Source: Kineothrix alysoides
GTDB lineage: Bacteria; Bacillota; Clostridia; Lachnospirales; Lachnospiraceae
Direction of reading: 5' to 3'
Assembly (NCBI RefSeq): GCF_000732725.1
Contig: NZ_JPNB01000001.1
Coordinates: 1,612,001 to 1,676,000 of the forward strand
Length of the DNA: 64,000 nucleotides
Under the pieces are notes generated by a model. It was not told the origin of the DNA. It made no database searches and was given only the letters and a program-made list of their open reading frames with translations. Positions within the stretch are counted from its first letter, which is position 1; the number at the start of each line of letters is the position of its first letter. A program made the translations under genes and the position numbers. Shown here in pieces: positions 25,504-33,572 of the stretch.

Positions 25504-27030
25504 TCAAGGTGCGGGGAATTTCAAGTAAAAAGTTCTGCTTCTTTCCTCCATTGTGTCAAGCTCCGTACAAATAAGTGTCAGCTCATATTCCTTTCCCCCT
25601 TTAAAGCTATCCGCCGGTACTTCTAACTTCATATCTCCCGAGGGACTATACACAGTATCGTATCGGATAATTAACTTCTGTCCCTTTTCGTTCCTGACGA
25701 TTACAGGAAACACATCCTCCTTCCCGGACGCCATACAAGGTGCCGCCAGAAGGAAGGATGCCATTGCGATACAAAAAACTGCCATAAGTCCTCTGTTCTT
25801 TTTAGAGGAAAGATAAACCGCCTTTATCTGCCTTACCTTTTTGCAGGGACCTGCCCGCCTGCATCCGAACACTGTTTTTATAAGGCAAAGACTGACGATA
25901 GCCCCTGCTGTAACTGCTGCTTTCCATTCATTGCCAATAAATCTCTCCCCTCCATATCTTCTGTATAACTCCCACTGCCGCCAAAATATACTCCCCGCAG
26001 TAAGCAATAATAAATAATAAATAACTCCTGCTATCGCATACATCCATTTCCGCCTCTTATCCGCCCCATTTTGCTTCTTTAACGCTTCCTCCATTTGTGC
26101 TATGCTCTGATAGCGTTTCTCCCTTTCCTTCTCCGTTGCCTTCCTGATTACTTTTTCCAGTCCGGGGGACAACGCTGCATTGTAAAATCTAAGGGGCTGT
26201 ATGAGAAAGGGTGGCTGGGAAGGATCACTTCCCGTAAGCATATAGTGAAGGATGGCCCCCAGACCATAGACGTCACTCCTCTCATCCACAACCGTCCCTG
26301 CACTTCTGCCAAACTGCTCCGGTGCCGCATAGCCGTAGGTACCCGCACATATTCGTTCCTCCCCCTCCTCATATTTAAAATATGCACTGCCAAAATCGAT
26401 GAGCTTCACTTCACCCTTATCGTTTATCATCACGTTAGAAGGTTTCATATCCCGGTAAATGATCGGTTCACCCCGCTCATGCAAATAATAAAGAACCTGC
26501 ACAAGTTCACCCGCCCACGCGAGGGCCTGCTTTTGACCGATAGGGCCGAATTTCTTCACATAGCATTCAAGAGTCACTCCTTCTATATATTCCATAACGA
26601 GATATTTCTTCTCTTCCACTACTATATAATCCAGAATATTCGGAAGCGCCGGATGTTTCAATTTCTTGAGCAGTTCGACTTCTTTTCTTGCATACTTATT
26701 TCCATCATGAAATTCCTTTACTGCCACAGTGCTGCCTAAGCGTTCATCCCGTGCCTTATATACAATTCCGCTTCCCCCTTTTCCGATTTTTCCTTCTATA
26801 CGGTATTTTTCTATCCGAAATTCTTCTATCTGATATTCTTCTGCTTGGGATTCTTCCATTTGATATCCTTCTATCTGAGATTCTTCTGTCTGATATTCTT
26901 CCATTTGGTATCCCTCTACCTGAGATTTTTCTGTCTGATATTCTTTCATTTGATATTTTTTTATCTTGGATTCCTCCATCTGATATTTATCTTCCGGTAT
27001 ATCCTCCAAATTTTCAGATTCATTTTCCAA
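25504..27030 (-). CDS. Membrane Ser/Thr protein kinase with N-terminal pentapeptide repeats
   Basis: 508 residues. Residues 16-80 are 13 five-residue repeats of the form (Y/S/F)-(Q/K/R)-x-(E/K)-(E/K/G). The kinase domain follows (about 76-340): glycine loop IGKGGSGIV, Lys105 in VAVKEF, catalytic Asp194 in IYRDMKPSN (YRD instead of HRD), Asp212 in DFG, then APEQFG. Three hydrophobic segments come after it (near 330-350, 368-388 and 412-432), then about 75 residues predicted outside the cell. Start is a TTG at 27030 behind AAAGGAGGATATCGAC. It lies 14 bases after the PP2C gene; such pairs form reversible phosphorylation switches. The extracytoplasmic part has no PASTA motif that I can see. Confidence 0.9.
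   Translation of the reverse strand: MENESENLEDIPEDKYQMEESKIKKYQMKEYQTEKSQVEGYQMEEYQTEESQIEGYQMEESQAEEYQIEEFRIEKYRIEGKIGKGGSGIVYKARDERLGSTVAVKEFHDGNKYARKEVELLKKLKHPALPNILDYIVVEEKKYLVMEYIEGVTLECYVKKFGPIGQKQALAWAGELVQVLYYLHERGEPIIYRDMKPSNVMINDKGEVKLIDFGSAYFKYEEGEERICAGTYGYAAPEQFGRSAGTVVDERSDVYGLGAILHYMLTGSDPSQPPFLIQPLRFYNAALSPGLEKVIRKATEKEREKRYQSIAQMEEALKKQNGADKRRKWMYAIAGVIYYLLLLTAGSIFWRQWELYRRYGGERFIGNEWKAAVTAGAIVSLCLIKTVFGCRRAGPCKKVRQIKAVYLSSKKNRGLMAVFCIAMASFLLAAPCMASGKEDVFPVIVRNEKGQKLIIRYDTVYSPSGDMKLEVPADSFKGGKEYELTLICTELDTMEERSRTFYLKFPAP
26791..26985 (-). repeat. 15-base tandem repeat coding pentapeptides in the kinase
   Basis: Thirteen consecutive 15-base units coding variants of YQMEE, SQIEG, YQTEE, ending FRIEK-YRIEG and running directly into the kinase start KIGKGG. 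Units alternate between Y- and S-starting forms, which suggests that longer blocks were copied. Confidence 0.88.
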
Positions 27031-27044
27031 GTCGATATCCTCCT

Positions 27045-27821
27045 TTACCCTGTTTTGATGACTATGGCAGAAATGTTATCCTTCTCCCCCTGCCTTTTGG
27101 AATAGTCGGCAATTTCCTTTATCCTGCGTCCAATTTGTTCTTTCGAAGTCAAATGGAACGGGAGCAGGGTCTCTGTTAATTTTTCCTCTGATATTACATG
27201 CCTGAAACCATCAGAGCAGAGTAAAAAGGTACTCTTTTTCTTTATCCTTCCTATATAACTGTCCGGTTCCCTCCACACAAAGCTTCCGATACATTTAGTT
27301 AAGATATGCTCACCTGCCGAGTGATCTCTGGTCAGACGCTTTAAAACTCCTTGGGAATTCATTCTTCCGGCTTTGCTCATTTTACATATTTCACTTATTT
27401 TACTCATTTTACTTTTTAGAGAAATACAGTAAGCCCTTGTATCCCCGCTATGCCAGAGCAAATAATGTTTTTTGTAAAAAATCATCATCGTGATTGTTGT
27501 CCCAAATTCTATATGCTCCTGAGACGCGAATTTTCTCATTTCTTCGTTACAAGCGTATAGACTTCGTATTCCTGCCCGTTTTATTTTTTTCATTCCTTTG
27601 TTTCGCGCCATCATGGGGAGTGCCTCTGCGTAAAACCATTCGGTCATTCGTTCCGCCACAAAGCCGCTGGCCTGTTCTCCCCTCCATAATCCGCCGATAC
27701 CATCACATATGAGGGCAAATACCGTGCGATTGCCTTTTATAGACACTTCTTGAAGAGATAGGGAGTCTTCGTTTTGAGGACGAAAACCAGTATTCCAGTA
27801 TAAATTGGTGAGGTAGTACAT
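27045..27821 (-). CDS. PP2C-family Ser/Thr protein phosphatase
   Basis: A 258-residue PPM/PP2C phosphatase. Metal-binding and conserved motifs are in order: NED (17-19), CDGIGG (about 39-44), GTTITMM, HSGDTRAY, LTRDHS, LCSDGF and the C-terminal GEKDNISAIVI. A short lysine/methionine/serine-rich insertion (KSKMSKISEICKMSK, about 136-150) interrupts the usual loop after the HSGDTRAY strand. It is encoded immediately upstream of the kinase and should reverse its phosphorylation. The start follows AAAAGGAGCAAAA. Confidence 0.92.
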   Translation of the reverse strand: MYYLTNLYWNTGFRPQNEDSLSLQEVSIKGNRTVFALICDGIGGLWRGEQASGFVAERMTEWFYAEALPMMARNKGMKKIKRAGIRSLYACNEEMRKFASQEHIEFGTTITMMIFYKKHYLLWHSGDTRAYCISLKSKMSKISEICKMSKAGRMNSQGVLKRLTRDHSAGEHILTKCIGSFVWREPDSYIGRIKKKSTFLLCSDGFRHVISEEKLTETLLPFHLTSKEQIGRRIKEIADYSKRQGEKDNISAIVIKTG

Positions 27822-28343
27822 TTTTGCTCCTTTTTATTTTAGAATTGTGAACGGGATGAGAGTACATCCTTGCGTCGTTTGCCTCAGATAACGGGGAACA
27901 TTAAGAAAATACTAACCGCATACTTAACGGAATTACTCTAAAACCGCCGCCGAAAGTACACTTCAAGGTCGTGAAATAATAAGTAAAACTTGAGAAGGTT
28001 ACAGATTGCTCAAAGATATGTTATAAATGATAAATGCAAAACGAAAGCTAATAAATATTGATATCGTTTATTAAACATTTTGCTTATAGTTTTCTGCTTT
28101 CTTTCGGGTAATAATATACAGAAATTGTAAGGATTACAAGAATCTTTGATTCAGACTCCTGCGTCAGATAATTCATTGTGATTTTTGAAGGTCGAATACA
28201 ACCCTCGATATCGCTTATTATATCTGATTCTGATAAATGAGACAAGTATGCAATATGCACAAACTTTTTAACCCTCTTTACCTCTATAATAAAATTTTAT
28301 GATTCTTTTACCATCTATCGTTTTGTTTCGTCGCAAAGAACAT

Positions 28344-28418
28344 AAGCGTGCTTCGCACACTCTTGCAATCAGAAACTTCGATAGCACAGCTTTTACTCTG
28401 CTCGCTTTGCTGCACATC
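28344..28418. repeat. Dispersed structured repeat, copy A
   Basis: About 75 bases with the same layout as copies B and C: AAGCGTGCTTCGCACAC, then CTTGCAATCAGAAACTTCGA, then GCACAGCTTTTACTCTGCTC and CTGCACATC. GTGC/GCAC and GCACAGC/GCTGCAC-type arms can form hairpins in each copy. Confidence 0.75.
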
Positions 28419-28456
28419 TCTTTTTTTACTAGGAACATTTTCCTATTAAAAAACAA

Positions 28457-28529
28457 AGGTGCACTTTACATACTCTCACGGCCAAATACTTTGGCCGCAC
28501 AGCTTTTGCTCCGTGCTTAGCTGCACATC
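28457..28529. repeat. Dispersed structured repeat, copy B
   Basis: AGGTGCACTTTACATACTCTC, then CGGCCAAATACTTTGGCCG (perfect 8-bp hairpin), then GCACAGCTTTTGCTCCGTGC and GCTGCACATCC. The position of the GGCCAAA hairpin corresponds to the weaker ATCAGAAACTTCGAT hairpin of copy A, which suggests that pairing has been kept while sequence changed. Confidence 0.75.
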
Positions 28530-28700
28530 CTTATTTTGTATAAAGAACTGTTAATTAAAAAAGGTAAAATCATAAAAACAAAAGCACTTTTCTATTAAAA
28601 AAGAAGTCTGCAGAACCACTATAAAACAATTACCAGCAGTCCTACATCCCTCTCTTATTCTTAAAAAAACTTTGCAATTACAAACCTCATAACCTTGCCA

Positions 28701-28987
28701 ATTTTATGTACAATTTCACGACCTTACGAAGGCTTTCTTCGGTGGATTAGGTTTCGGTTCTTTTAGAGAGCGGCTTGCATTTTCTTAAGGAAACCTCAGG
28801 AACCCAGGGAAAACGCTACAAGGATGCAGCGTTTAGGCAGCATAGTACATGGATGTACTTTGCTGCCGGCCCGGCCATCTCTACATTACTTATGGTTTCC
28901 TTTAGAAAATACAGCCGCGAACGGCGGAACCGAAACCTAATCCACCGAAGAAAGCCTTTCACAACCCACCAATACTATACATAAAAT
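28701..28987. repeat. 287-bp near-palindrome with branched tip
   Basis: Outer arms ATTTTATGTA (28701-28710) and TACATAAAAT (28978-28987); main arms of 32 perfectly paired bases (28729-28760 with 28927-28958); inner arms of about 24 bases with two mismatches and one indel (28771-28795 with 28894-28917); then two tip hairpins: AAACGCT/AGCGTTT (28811-28834) and a 15-bp hairpin at 28836-28867 (GGCAGCA..TGCTGCC with AGTACAT/ATGTACT). No transposase is present, so it could be a MITE-like element, a structured RNA or a folded DNA site. It starts 17 bases past the rseP stop but has no T-run. Confidence 0.85.
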
Positions 28988-29003
28988 CTCCCCACCCCAA
29001 CCA

Positions 29004-30059
29004 CTACGAAAACAAACGCGAAATATCATTAAACAGCACAAACACCATAAGTATCATAAGCGCCGCCATTCCCGCCAAATGTACTATTCCTTCTTTTTCC
29101 GGCGGAACCGGCTTCCCTCTGACCGCTTCTATTAAAAGAAATACCAGTCTTCCCCCATCTAACGCCGGAAAAGGAAGAAGGTTTAAAATACCTAAATTAA
29201 CAGAAAGAAGAATCGCAATATTCATCATAGAAAATACGACAGAGCCAATTCCATAAGGCTTTACTTCCTCATAGGTATCTCCTACTATCTGCGCGATTCC
29301 CACAGGGCCTGCCATATCATCCTTCGTTACCTGTCCCGTAAACAGCATCCCCAAGCTCTTGAAGGTAGCCCTTACCCAATATTCCAGCTCATAATAGCTA
29401 TATTGGAACACTTGCAGGGCATTGCATTTAAAATACTCCCCCGCTCCTGTTAAGCCGATGTAATAACGACCTGCCGCGCTATCATAAATAGGCGTAAGCG
29501 TAACACTATATTTCTCTCCGCCACGCACAAAATCAATGTTTAAATCTTCCCCATGATTCAACGCAGAAATGAGATTAACCTGCCTATATAAATGAATTTT
29601 TTCTCCGTTTATCTTCGTGATAAGGTCTCCGGACTCCATTCCCGCCGCCTGCGCTGCTCCACCCGGAGTAATCTCCTGAATTATCGGTCTGTCAGAACCG
29701 GTGAACGCCACGATGACGAGAGCCAGAAGAAACGCTAAAAGAAAATTGAATAGCGGCCCTGCCACAACCGAAGAAATTCTGGCCCAAACGCTTGCTGATA
29801 AGAAAGAGCCTTCATCTTTTTCTCCGTTTTCCGACTTCAATCCATCTTCGCCGTCGAAAATGCACGCTCCACCTATAGGAAAAATCTTCAGACTGTAAAC
29901 CGTTTCTCCCTTTTTAAAGTGAAACAGCGTCGGTCCCATGCCAATCGCAAACTCCAGCACTCTGATTCCATTCTTTTTGGCCAACAAAAAGTGGCCCAGT
30001 TCATGAGATATTACGATGACACCAAAAATGATTAAAAATAAAATTATAGTTATCGTCAA
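29004..30059 (-). CDS. rseP: Site-2 protease RseP / RasP-like
   Basis: A 351-residue intramembrane metalloprotease. The zinc motif HELGH is at about 19-23, the second catalytic motif is NLLPFPALDGGR near 300, and a single PDZ domain lies between (about 120-200, with GSDRPIIQEITPGGAA). It cleaves membrane-embedded segments such as anti-sigma factors. The start overlaps the dxr stop by four bases (ATGA). It normally precedes ispG; here the kinase/phosphatase module separates the two. Confidence 0.96.
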   Translation of the reverse strand: MTITIILFLIIFGVIVISHELGHFLLAKKNGIRVLEFAIGMGPTLFHFKKGETVYSLKIFPIGGACIFDGEDGLKSENGEKDEGSFLSASVWARISSVVAGPLFNFLLAFLLALVIVAFTGSDRPIIQEITPGGAAQAAGMESGDLITKINGEKIHLYRQVNLISALNHGEDLNIDFVRGGEKYSVTLTPIYDSAAGRYYIGLTGAGEYFKCNALQVFQYSYYELEYWVRATFKSLGMLFTGQVTKDDMAGPVGIAQIVGDTYEEVKPYGIGSVVFSMMNIAILLSVNLGILNLLPFPALDGGRLVFLLIEAVRGKPVPPEKEGIVHLAGMAALMILMVFVLFNDISRLFS

Positions 30060-31201
30060 TTTACCACCTGCTTTATAAATTCATAAGTTTCTGCCTCTGC
30101 CTGAAGTATCTCTTCCACCTTAGGATTCTCGATGGGCTTATGCTGTTCCATGGAGGCTGCTATCAGTTCGGGGATTTGCATGAACCCTATTTTACGGTCC
30201 AGAAACAGGCTGACAGCTTTTTCGTTCGCCGCATTGTATACTGTAGGCATGCTGCCGCCGCGATTTGCCGCGTCGAATGCCAGCTTCAGTCCCTGAAAAG
30301 TTTCCAAGTCCGGTTTTTCGAAGGTAAGTTGCTTTAAGTCGAAAAAGTTTACCCTTTTTCCGTCCATAGGCCGTCTGTCCGGATAAAAAAGCGCATAGGC
30401 AATCGGAAGCTTCATATCCGGTGTGCCCAGCTGGGCCATTACTGCGCCGTCGGCATATTCCACCATGGAATGGATGATGCTCTGAGGATGGACTACTACC
30501 TCGATTTGAGAAAGCTCGGCACCGAAGAGCCACTTGGCTTCTATCACTTCCAAGCCTTTATTTACCATGGTTGAGGAATCTATGGTAATTTTTCTTCCCA
30601 TTGCCCAGTTAGGATGCTTCAAGGCGTCCTCCACCTTCATATCATTTAGCTGTTCCTTCGTCTTCCCTCGAAAAGGGCCTCCGGAGGCCGTTAATAATAT
30701 TTTGCTCACACGTTTTTTATTTTCGCCGTTCATAGATTGGAAGATTGCGCTGTGCTCGCTGTCCACCGGAAGGATATCCACATGATGCTCTGCCGCTAAC
30801 GGCATAATAATGTGCCCTGCTGTCACCAGCGTCTCCTTGTTCGCTAACGCGATAGTCTTTCCATTTTCTATCGCCGCTATAGTGGGCCTAATACCAATCA
30901 TTCCCACAATTGCGGTAACCAATACATCCGATTCCTCCATGACAGCTATCTGGAGAAGTCCCTCCATACCGCTAAGTACTTTTACCGGAGTGTCCGCAAC
31001 CCTTATCTTCAATTCCTCGCAGGCCGTCTCACTCCACATTACGGCTATGGAAGGGGAAAATTCCCGAATCTGTTTTTCCATCAATTCCACGTTACTGCCG
31101 GCAGCTAAAGCCACTACCTGCAAATCTTCATTGCTTCTTACGATTTCCAAAGTCTGCGTTCCGATGGAACCTGTGGACCCTAAAATTGCTATCTTCTTCA
31201 T
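30056..31201 (-). CDS. dxr: 1-deoxy-D-xylulose 5-phosphate reductoisomerase
   Basis: About 381 residues, normal for Dxr. NADPH-binding GSTGSIGTQTLEIV follows the start, VDSEHSAIFQ marks the metal/substrate site (about 148-157) and the ASGGPFRG loop follows. It makes methylerythritol phosphate. The start MKKIAILG (31201) is chosen because the family begins there; an ATG four codons upstream (31213) is also possible and the ribosome site AAGAGG lies between the two ideal spacings. Confidence 0.97.
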   Translation of the reverse strand: MKKIAILGSTGSIGTQTLEIVRSNEDLQVVALAAGSNVELMEKQIREFSPSIAVMWSETACEELKIRVADTPVKVLSGMEGLLQIAVMEESDVLVTAIVGMIGIRPTIAAIENGKTIALANKETLVTAGHIIMPLAAEHHVDILPVDSEHSAIFQSMNGENKKRVSKILLTASGGPFRGKTKEQLNDMKVEDALKHPNWAMGRKITIDSSTMVNKGLEVIEAKWLFGAELSQIEVVVHPQSIIHSMVEYADGAVMAQLGTPDMKLPIAYALFYPDRRPMDGKRVNFFDLKQLTFEKPDLETFQGLKLAFDAANRGGSMPTVYNAANEKAVSLFLDRKIGFMQIPELIAASMEQHKPIENPKVEEILQAEAETYEFIKQVVN

Positions 31202-31266
31202 CTTGTCAACCATGCCTCTTTTTTATCGTATCAAATACTTGTGAAAAATCTATGTTCCGCTACCTT

Positions 31267-32094
31267 CTACATCTGCTTTATCAAGAGCACAGCCAAAGCA
31301 TATATCATCGGTGCGGTAAAGATAACGCTGTCGAAGCGGTCCATGATTCCTCCATGTCCCGGAATCAGATGGCCATAGTCCTTAATCTCATGATTTCTCT
31401 TAATCGCGGAAGCTGCCAAATCTCCGATTTGGGATATAATTGCTCCCACCACACTGATGATAACAAATATCCAAGTGATTTCCTGCCCCTCCACCACCTT
31501 TTCCACAATGAAATGTCCGTAGAGTCCCCCCACTAATGCAGAGCCTGCGATTCCTCCCACAGCCCCCTCCACCGATTTCTTCGGGCTTAGCTTCGGCGCC
31601 AGCTTATGCTTCCCAAAAAGCATTCCGCTTACATAAGCACAAGTGTCACATATCCATGAACTTACAAAAATCATCCATACGATATACACGCCGTTAGGAA
31701 GTTCTCTCGTCAAATAAATAAAGGAAAACATTACCGGAGCATATACGAAACCAAAAAACGCGGACATAATTTCCTGCGCATGATACTTCGGAAAAGAAAA
31801 TACGTATACAAACATATATGCCACAAGCACGAATAAAATACAAAGTAACTGGAATACCGCATCTTTCGTAAATACAACCGCTCCATAATAGCATATGATT
31901 CCGGCATATCCTACTGTCAAAGGAGCATTGATTCTCTGTCCCTCCACACATACATTACAAGCCCTGCATAATTCATAGTAGGCCACAAGGGATATGAATA
32001 AGAGAATAGCGGCCAACAGATAGCTTCCCTGAAAAAGAGTGGCGAGCGCGATAATAACGAGCACCGCACTGCTGAATAAACGTGTCATAAACAT
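31267..32094 (-). CDS. cdsA: Phosphatidate cytidylyltransferase
   Basis: A 275-residue polytopic membrane protein with about eight hydrophobic segments and the CDP-DAG synthase signature near the C-terminus (DLAASAIKRNHEIKDYG, then PGHGGIMDRFDS). It makes CDP-diacylglycerol from phosphatidate. Its start lies within four bases of the uppS stop, so the two are coupled. Confidence 0.96.
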   Translation of the reverse strand: MFMTRLFSSAVLVIIALATLFQGSYLLAAILLFISLVAYYELCRACNVCVEGQRINAPLTVGYAGIICYYGAVVFTKDAVFQLLCILFVLVAYMFVYVFSFPKYHAQEIMSAFFGFVYAPVMFSFIYLTRELPNGVYIVWMIFVSSWICDTCAYVSGMLFGKHKLAPKLSPKKSVEGAVGGIAGSALVGGLYGHFIVEKVVEGQEITWIFVIISVVGAIISQIGDLAASAIKRNHEIKDYGHLIPGHGGIMDRFDSVIFTAPMIYALAVLLIKQM

Positions 32095-32097
32095 ACA

Positions 32098-32832
32098 TCA
32101 TTCCTCCTTAAGCAAGCCATATCGTCTGTCTCTCATAGTATATGCTTCGACGGCTTTTACCAATTCTTCTTTTGTGAAATCCGGCCACGCGACAGGTGTA
32201 AAATAAAGCTCCGTATAGGCCAGCTGCCATAACAAAAAGTTGGAAATCCTCTGCTCATTGCAGGTGCGGATCAATAGATCCGGTTCGGGAAGCTCCTTCG
32301 TATCCAGTGCTTCATTTATTGTTGTTTCTCCTATATCCTGCGGCTTAAGTGTCCCGCTTTGCACCTCGAGGGCGATTTCTCTTACCGCCCGCAGGATTTC
32401 ATCCCTGCCGCCATAATTGAGCGCTATCTGAAAATGCAGACCATCGTTATCTTTTGTCGCTTGCTCCAACTCGTCAATCCTCTTTCGGATATCTACGTCC
32501 AGTCTCGACTTTTCGCCCAGAATCCTGACGCACATTCTATTTTTCTCCGCAGTTCTTAAGCATGTCTTCAAATAATTGCGCAGAAGCTTCATCAGTGCGT
32601 CCACTTCATCCTTAGGCCGGTTCCAGTTCTCCGTGGAAAAGGCGTACACTGTCAGGTATTGTATTCCCATTTTATAAGCTTCCTCACAAATGATTTCCAC
32701 CGCCTTAGCACCCTGAACGTGCCCGTAATTTCTGGGCATTCCTTTACTCTTCGCCCAGCGTCCGTTTCCATCCAGAATAATCGCTACATGTTTTGGAATT
32801 TTCAAATCCGTCTGATTCTTGTTTTCCTGCAT
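32098..32832 (-). CDS. uppS: Undecaprenyl (polyprenyl) diphosphate synthase
   Basis: A 244-residue cis-prenyltransferase with HVAIILDGNGRWAKSKG at about 15-31 (catalytic Asp in the DGNGRWA loop) and the C-terminal signature RTCNEQRISNFLLWQLAYTE (about 190-209). It makes the C55 lipid carrier used for peptidoglycan synthesis. It lies between frr and cdsA, with an internal terminator-like hairpin upstream (32919-32955). Confidence 0.97.
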   Translation of the reverse strand: MQENKNQTDLKIPKHVAIILDGNGRWAKSKGMPRNYGHVQGAKAVEIICEEAYKMGIQYLTVYAFSTENWNRPKDEVDALMKLLRNYLKTCLRTAEKNRMCVRILGEKSRLDVDIRKRIDELEQATKDNDGLHFQIALNYGGRDEILRAVREIALEVQSGTLKPQDIGETTINEALDTKELPEPDLLIRTCNEQRISNFLLWQLAYTELYFTPVAWPDFTKEELVKAVEAYTMRDRRYGLLKEE

Positions 32833-32918
32833 TTCCTACTCCCATTTCCTCTCACGAATGTTCTTTCATAATAAGAGTGTTTTTCTCGTGATACGAACCC
32901 TTTTCTCGCGATACCGAC

Positions 32919-32955
32919 AAAAGGGACAATACGATTTCTATCGACTGTCCCTCTT
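32919..32955 (-). terminator. Weak intrinsic terminator between frr and uppS
   Basis: Minus-strand AAAGAGGGACA pairs with TGTCCCTTTT and an inner ATCG/CGAT extends the stem; TTTTG follows. The T-run is short, so it probably lowers rather than stops transcription into uppS. Confidence 0.55.
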
Positions 32956-32967
32956 TATTTTATATTA

Positions 32968-33519
32968 TTATACTTTAAGGATTTCTTTGGTTTTTTCATC
33001 GATCAGCTTATCGATATCTTTTATGAACTTATCTGTCATCTTCTGCAGTTCATCCTCGAGCTGTTTTACCTCGTCCTCTGAAACGTCGCCTTTTCCTAAC
33101 TTCTTGAAGGCTTCGTTGCCATCTCTTCTAATATTGCGAATTGCGACCTTACCGTCCTCGCCCTTTTTCTTAACATCCTTTACCAGCTCTTTTCTGCGTT
33201 CCTCCGTAAGCTCAGGGAAAACGAGACGGATGCTTATGCCGTCATTGCTCGGCGTAATTCCTACGTCGGAAGCCATGATCGCCTTTTCAATATTTTTAAT
33301 CAGAGACTTTTCCCATGGAGCAATCTGAATAATTCTCGGTTCGGGAACCGTAATGTTACCAACCTGCTGAATCGGTGTAGGCGTTCCGTAATAGTCCACC
33401 CTGATTTTATCTAACACATGGGGATTCGCCCGTCCTGCACGAATGGAAGCATAGTCAGCTTCTAAAAATTCGAATGCCTTTTTCATTTTCGCATCATAAG
33501 TTTGTAATCTCTCGTTCAT
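32968..33519 (-). CDS. frr: Ribosome-recycling factor
   Basis: A 183-residue RRF of standard length, with SIRAGRANPHVLDKIRVDYYG at about 25-45 (split: SIRAGRANPHVLDKI / RVDYYGTPTP) and the long C-terminal helix rich in E/K. With EF-G it splits post-termination ribosomes. It follows pyrH by about 50 bases, the usual order. Confidence 0.97.
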   Translation of the reverse strand: MNERLQTYDAKMKKAFEFLEADYASIRAGRANPHVLDKIRVDYYGTPTPIQQVGNITVPEPRIIQIAPWEKSLIKNIEKAIMASDVGITPSNDGISIRLVFPELTEERRKELVKDVKKKGEDGKVAIRNIRRDGNEAFKKLGKGDVSEDEVKQLEDELQKMTDKFIKDIDKLIDEKTKEILKV

Positions 33520-33572
33520 ATGTTAACCTCCATGAATGATTCTGTCGTTTCTGCTATCTCTATTATTTCTAT

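Larger units (their letters stand above)
27822..29003. other. Gene-free 1.2-kb stretch between rseP and the phosphatase gene
   Basis: No open frame here looks like a gene. The left part (27822-28330) is AT-rich, with a nested inverted repeat near 28035-28083 (TAATAAA/TTTATTA) and AAGGTCGTGAAAT at 27965-27977, whose exact inverse occurs at 28713-28725. The right part holds two copies of a dispersed structured repeat (28344-28418 and 28457-28529) and a large palindrome (28701-28987). The promoter of the phosphatase-kinase pair must lie here but no convincing one was found. Confidence 0.8.

Noticed and set aside
28268-28456. 62-codon minus-strand open frame
   Set aside because: It is made of dispersed repeat copy A and flanks; no ribosome site and no plausible protein.
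28714-28966. Target-site duplication (TTTCACGACC / TTTCACAACC) flanking the palindrome
   Set aside because: One mismatch, and the right copy overlaps the arm end; too weak to call a transposition footprint.
28775-28984. 69-codon plus-strand open frame inside the large palindrome
   Set aside because: Its sequence is dictated by the inverted arms; no start signal.
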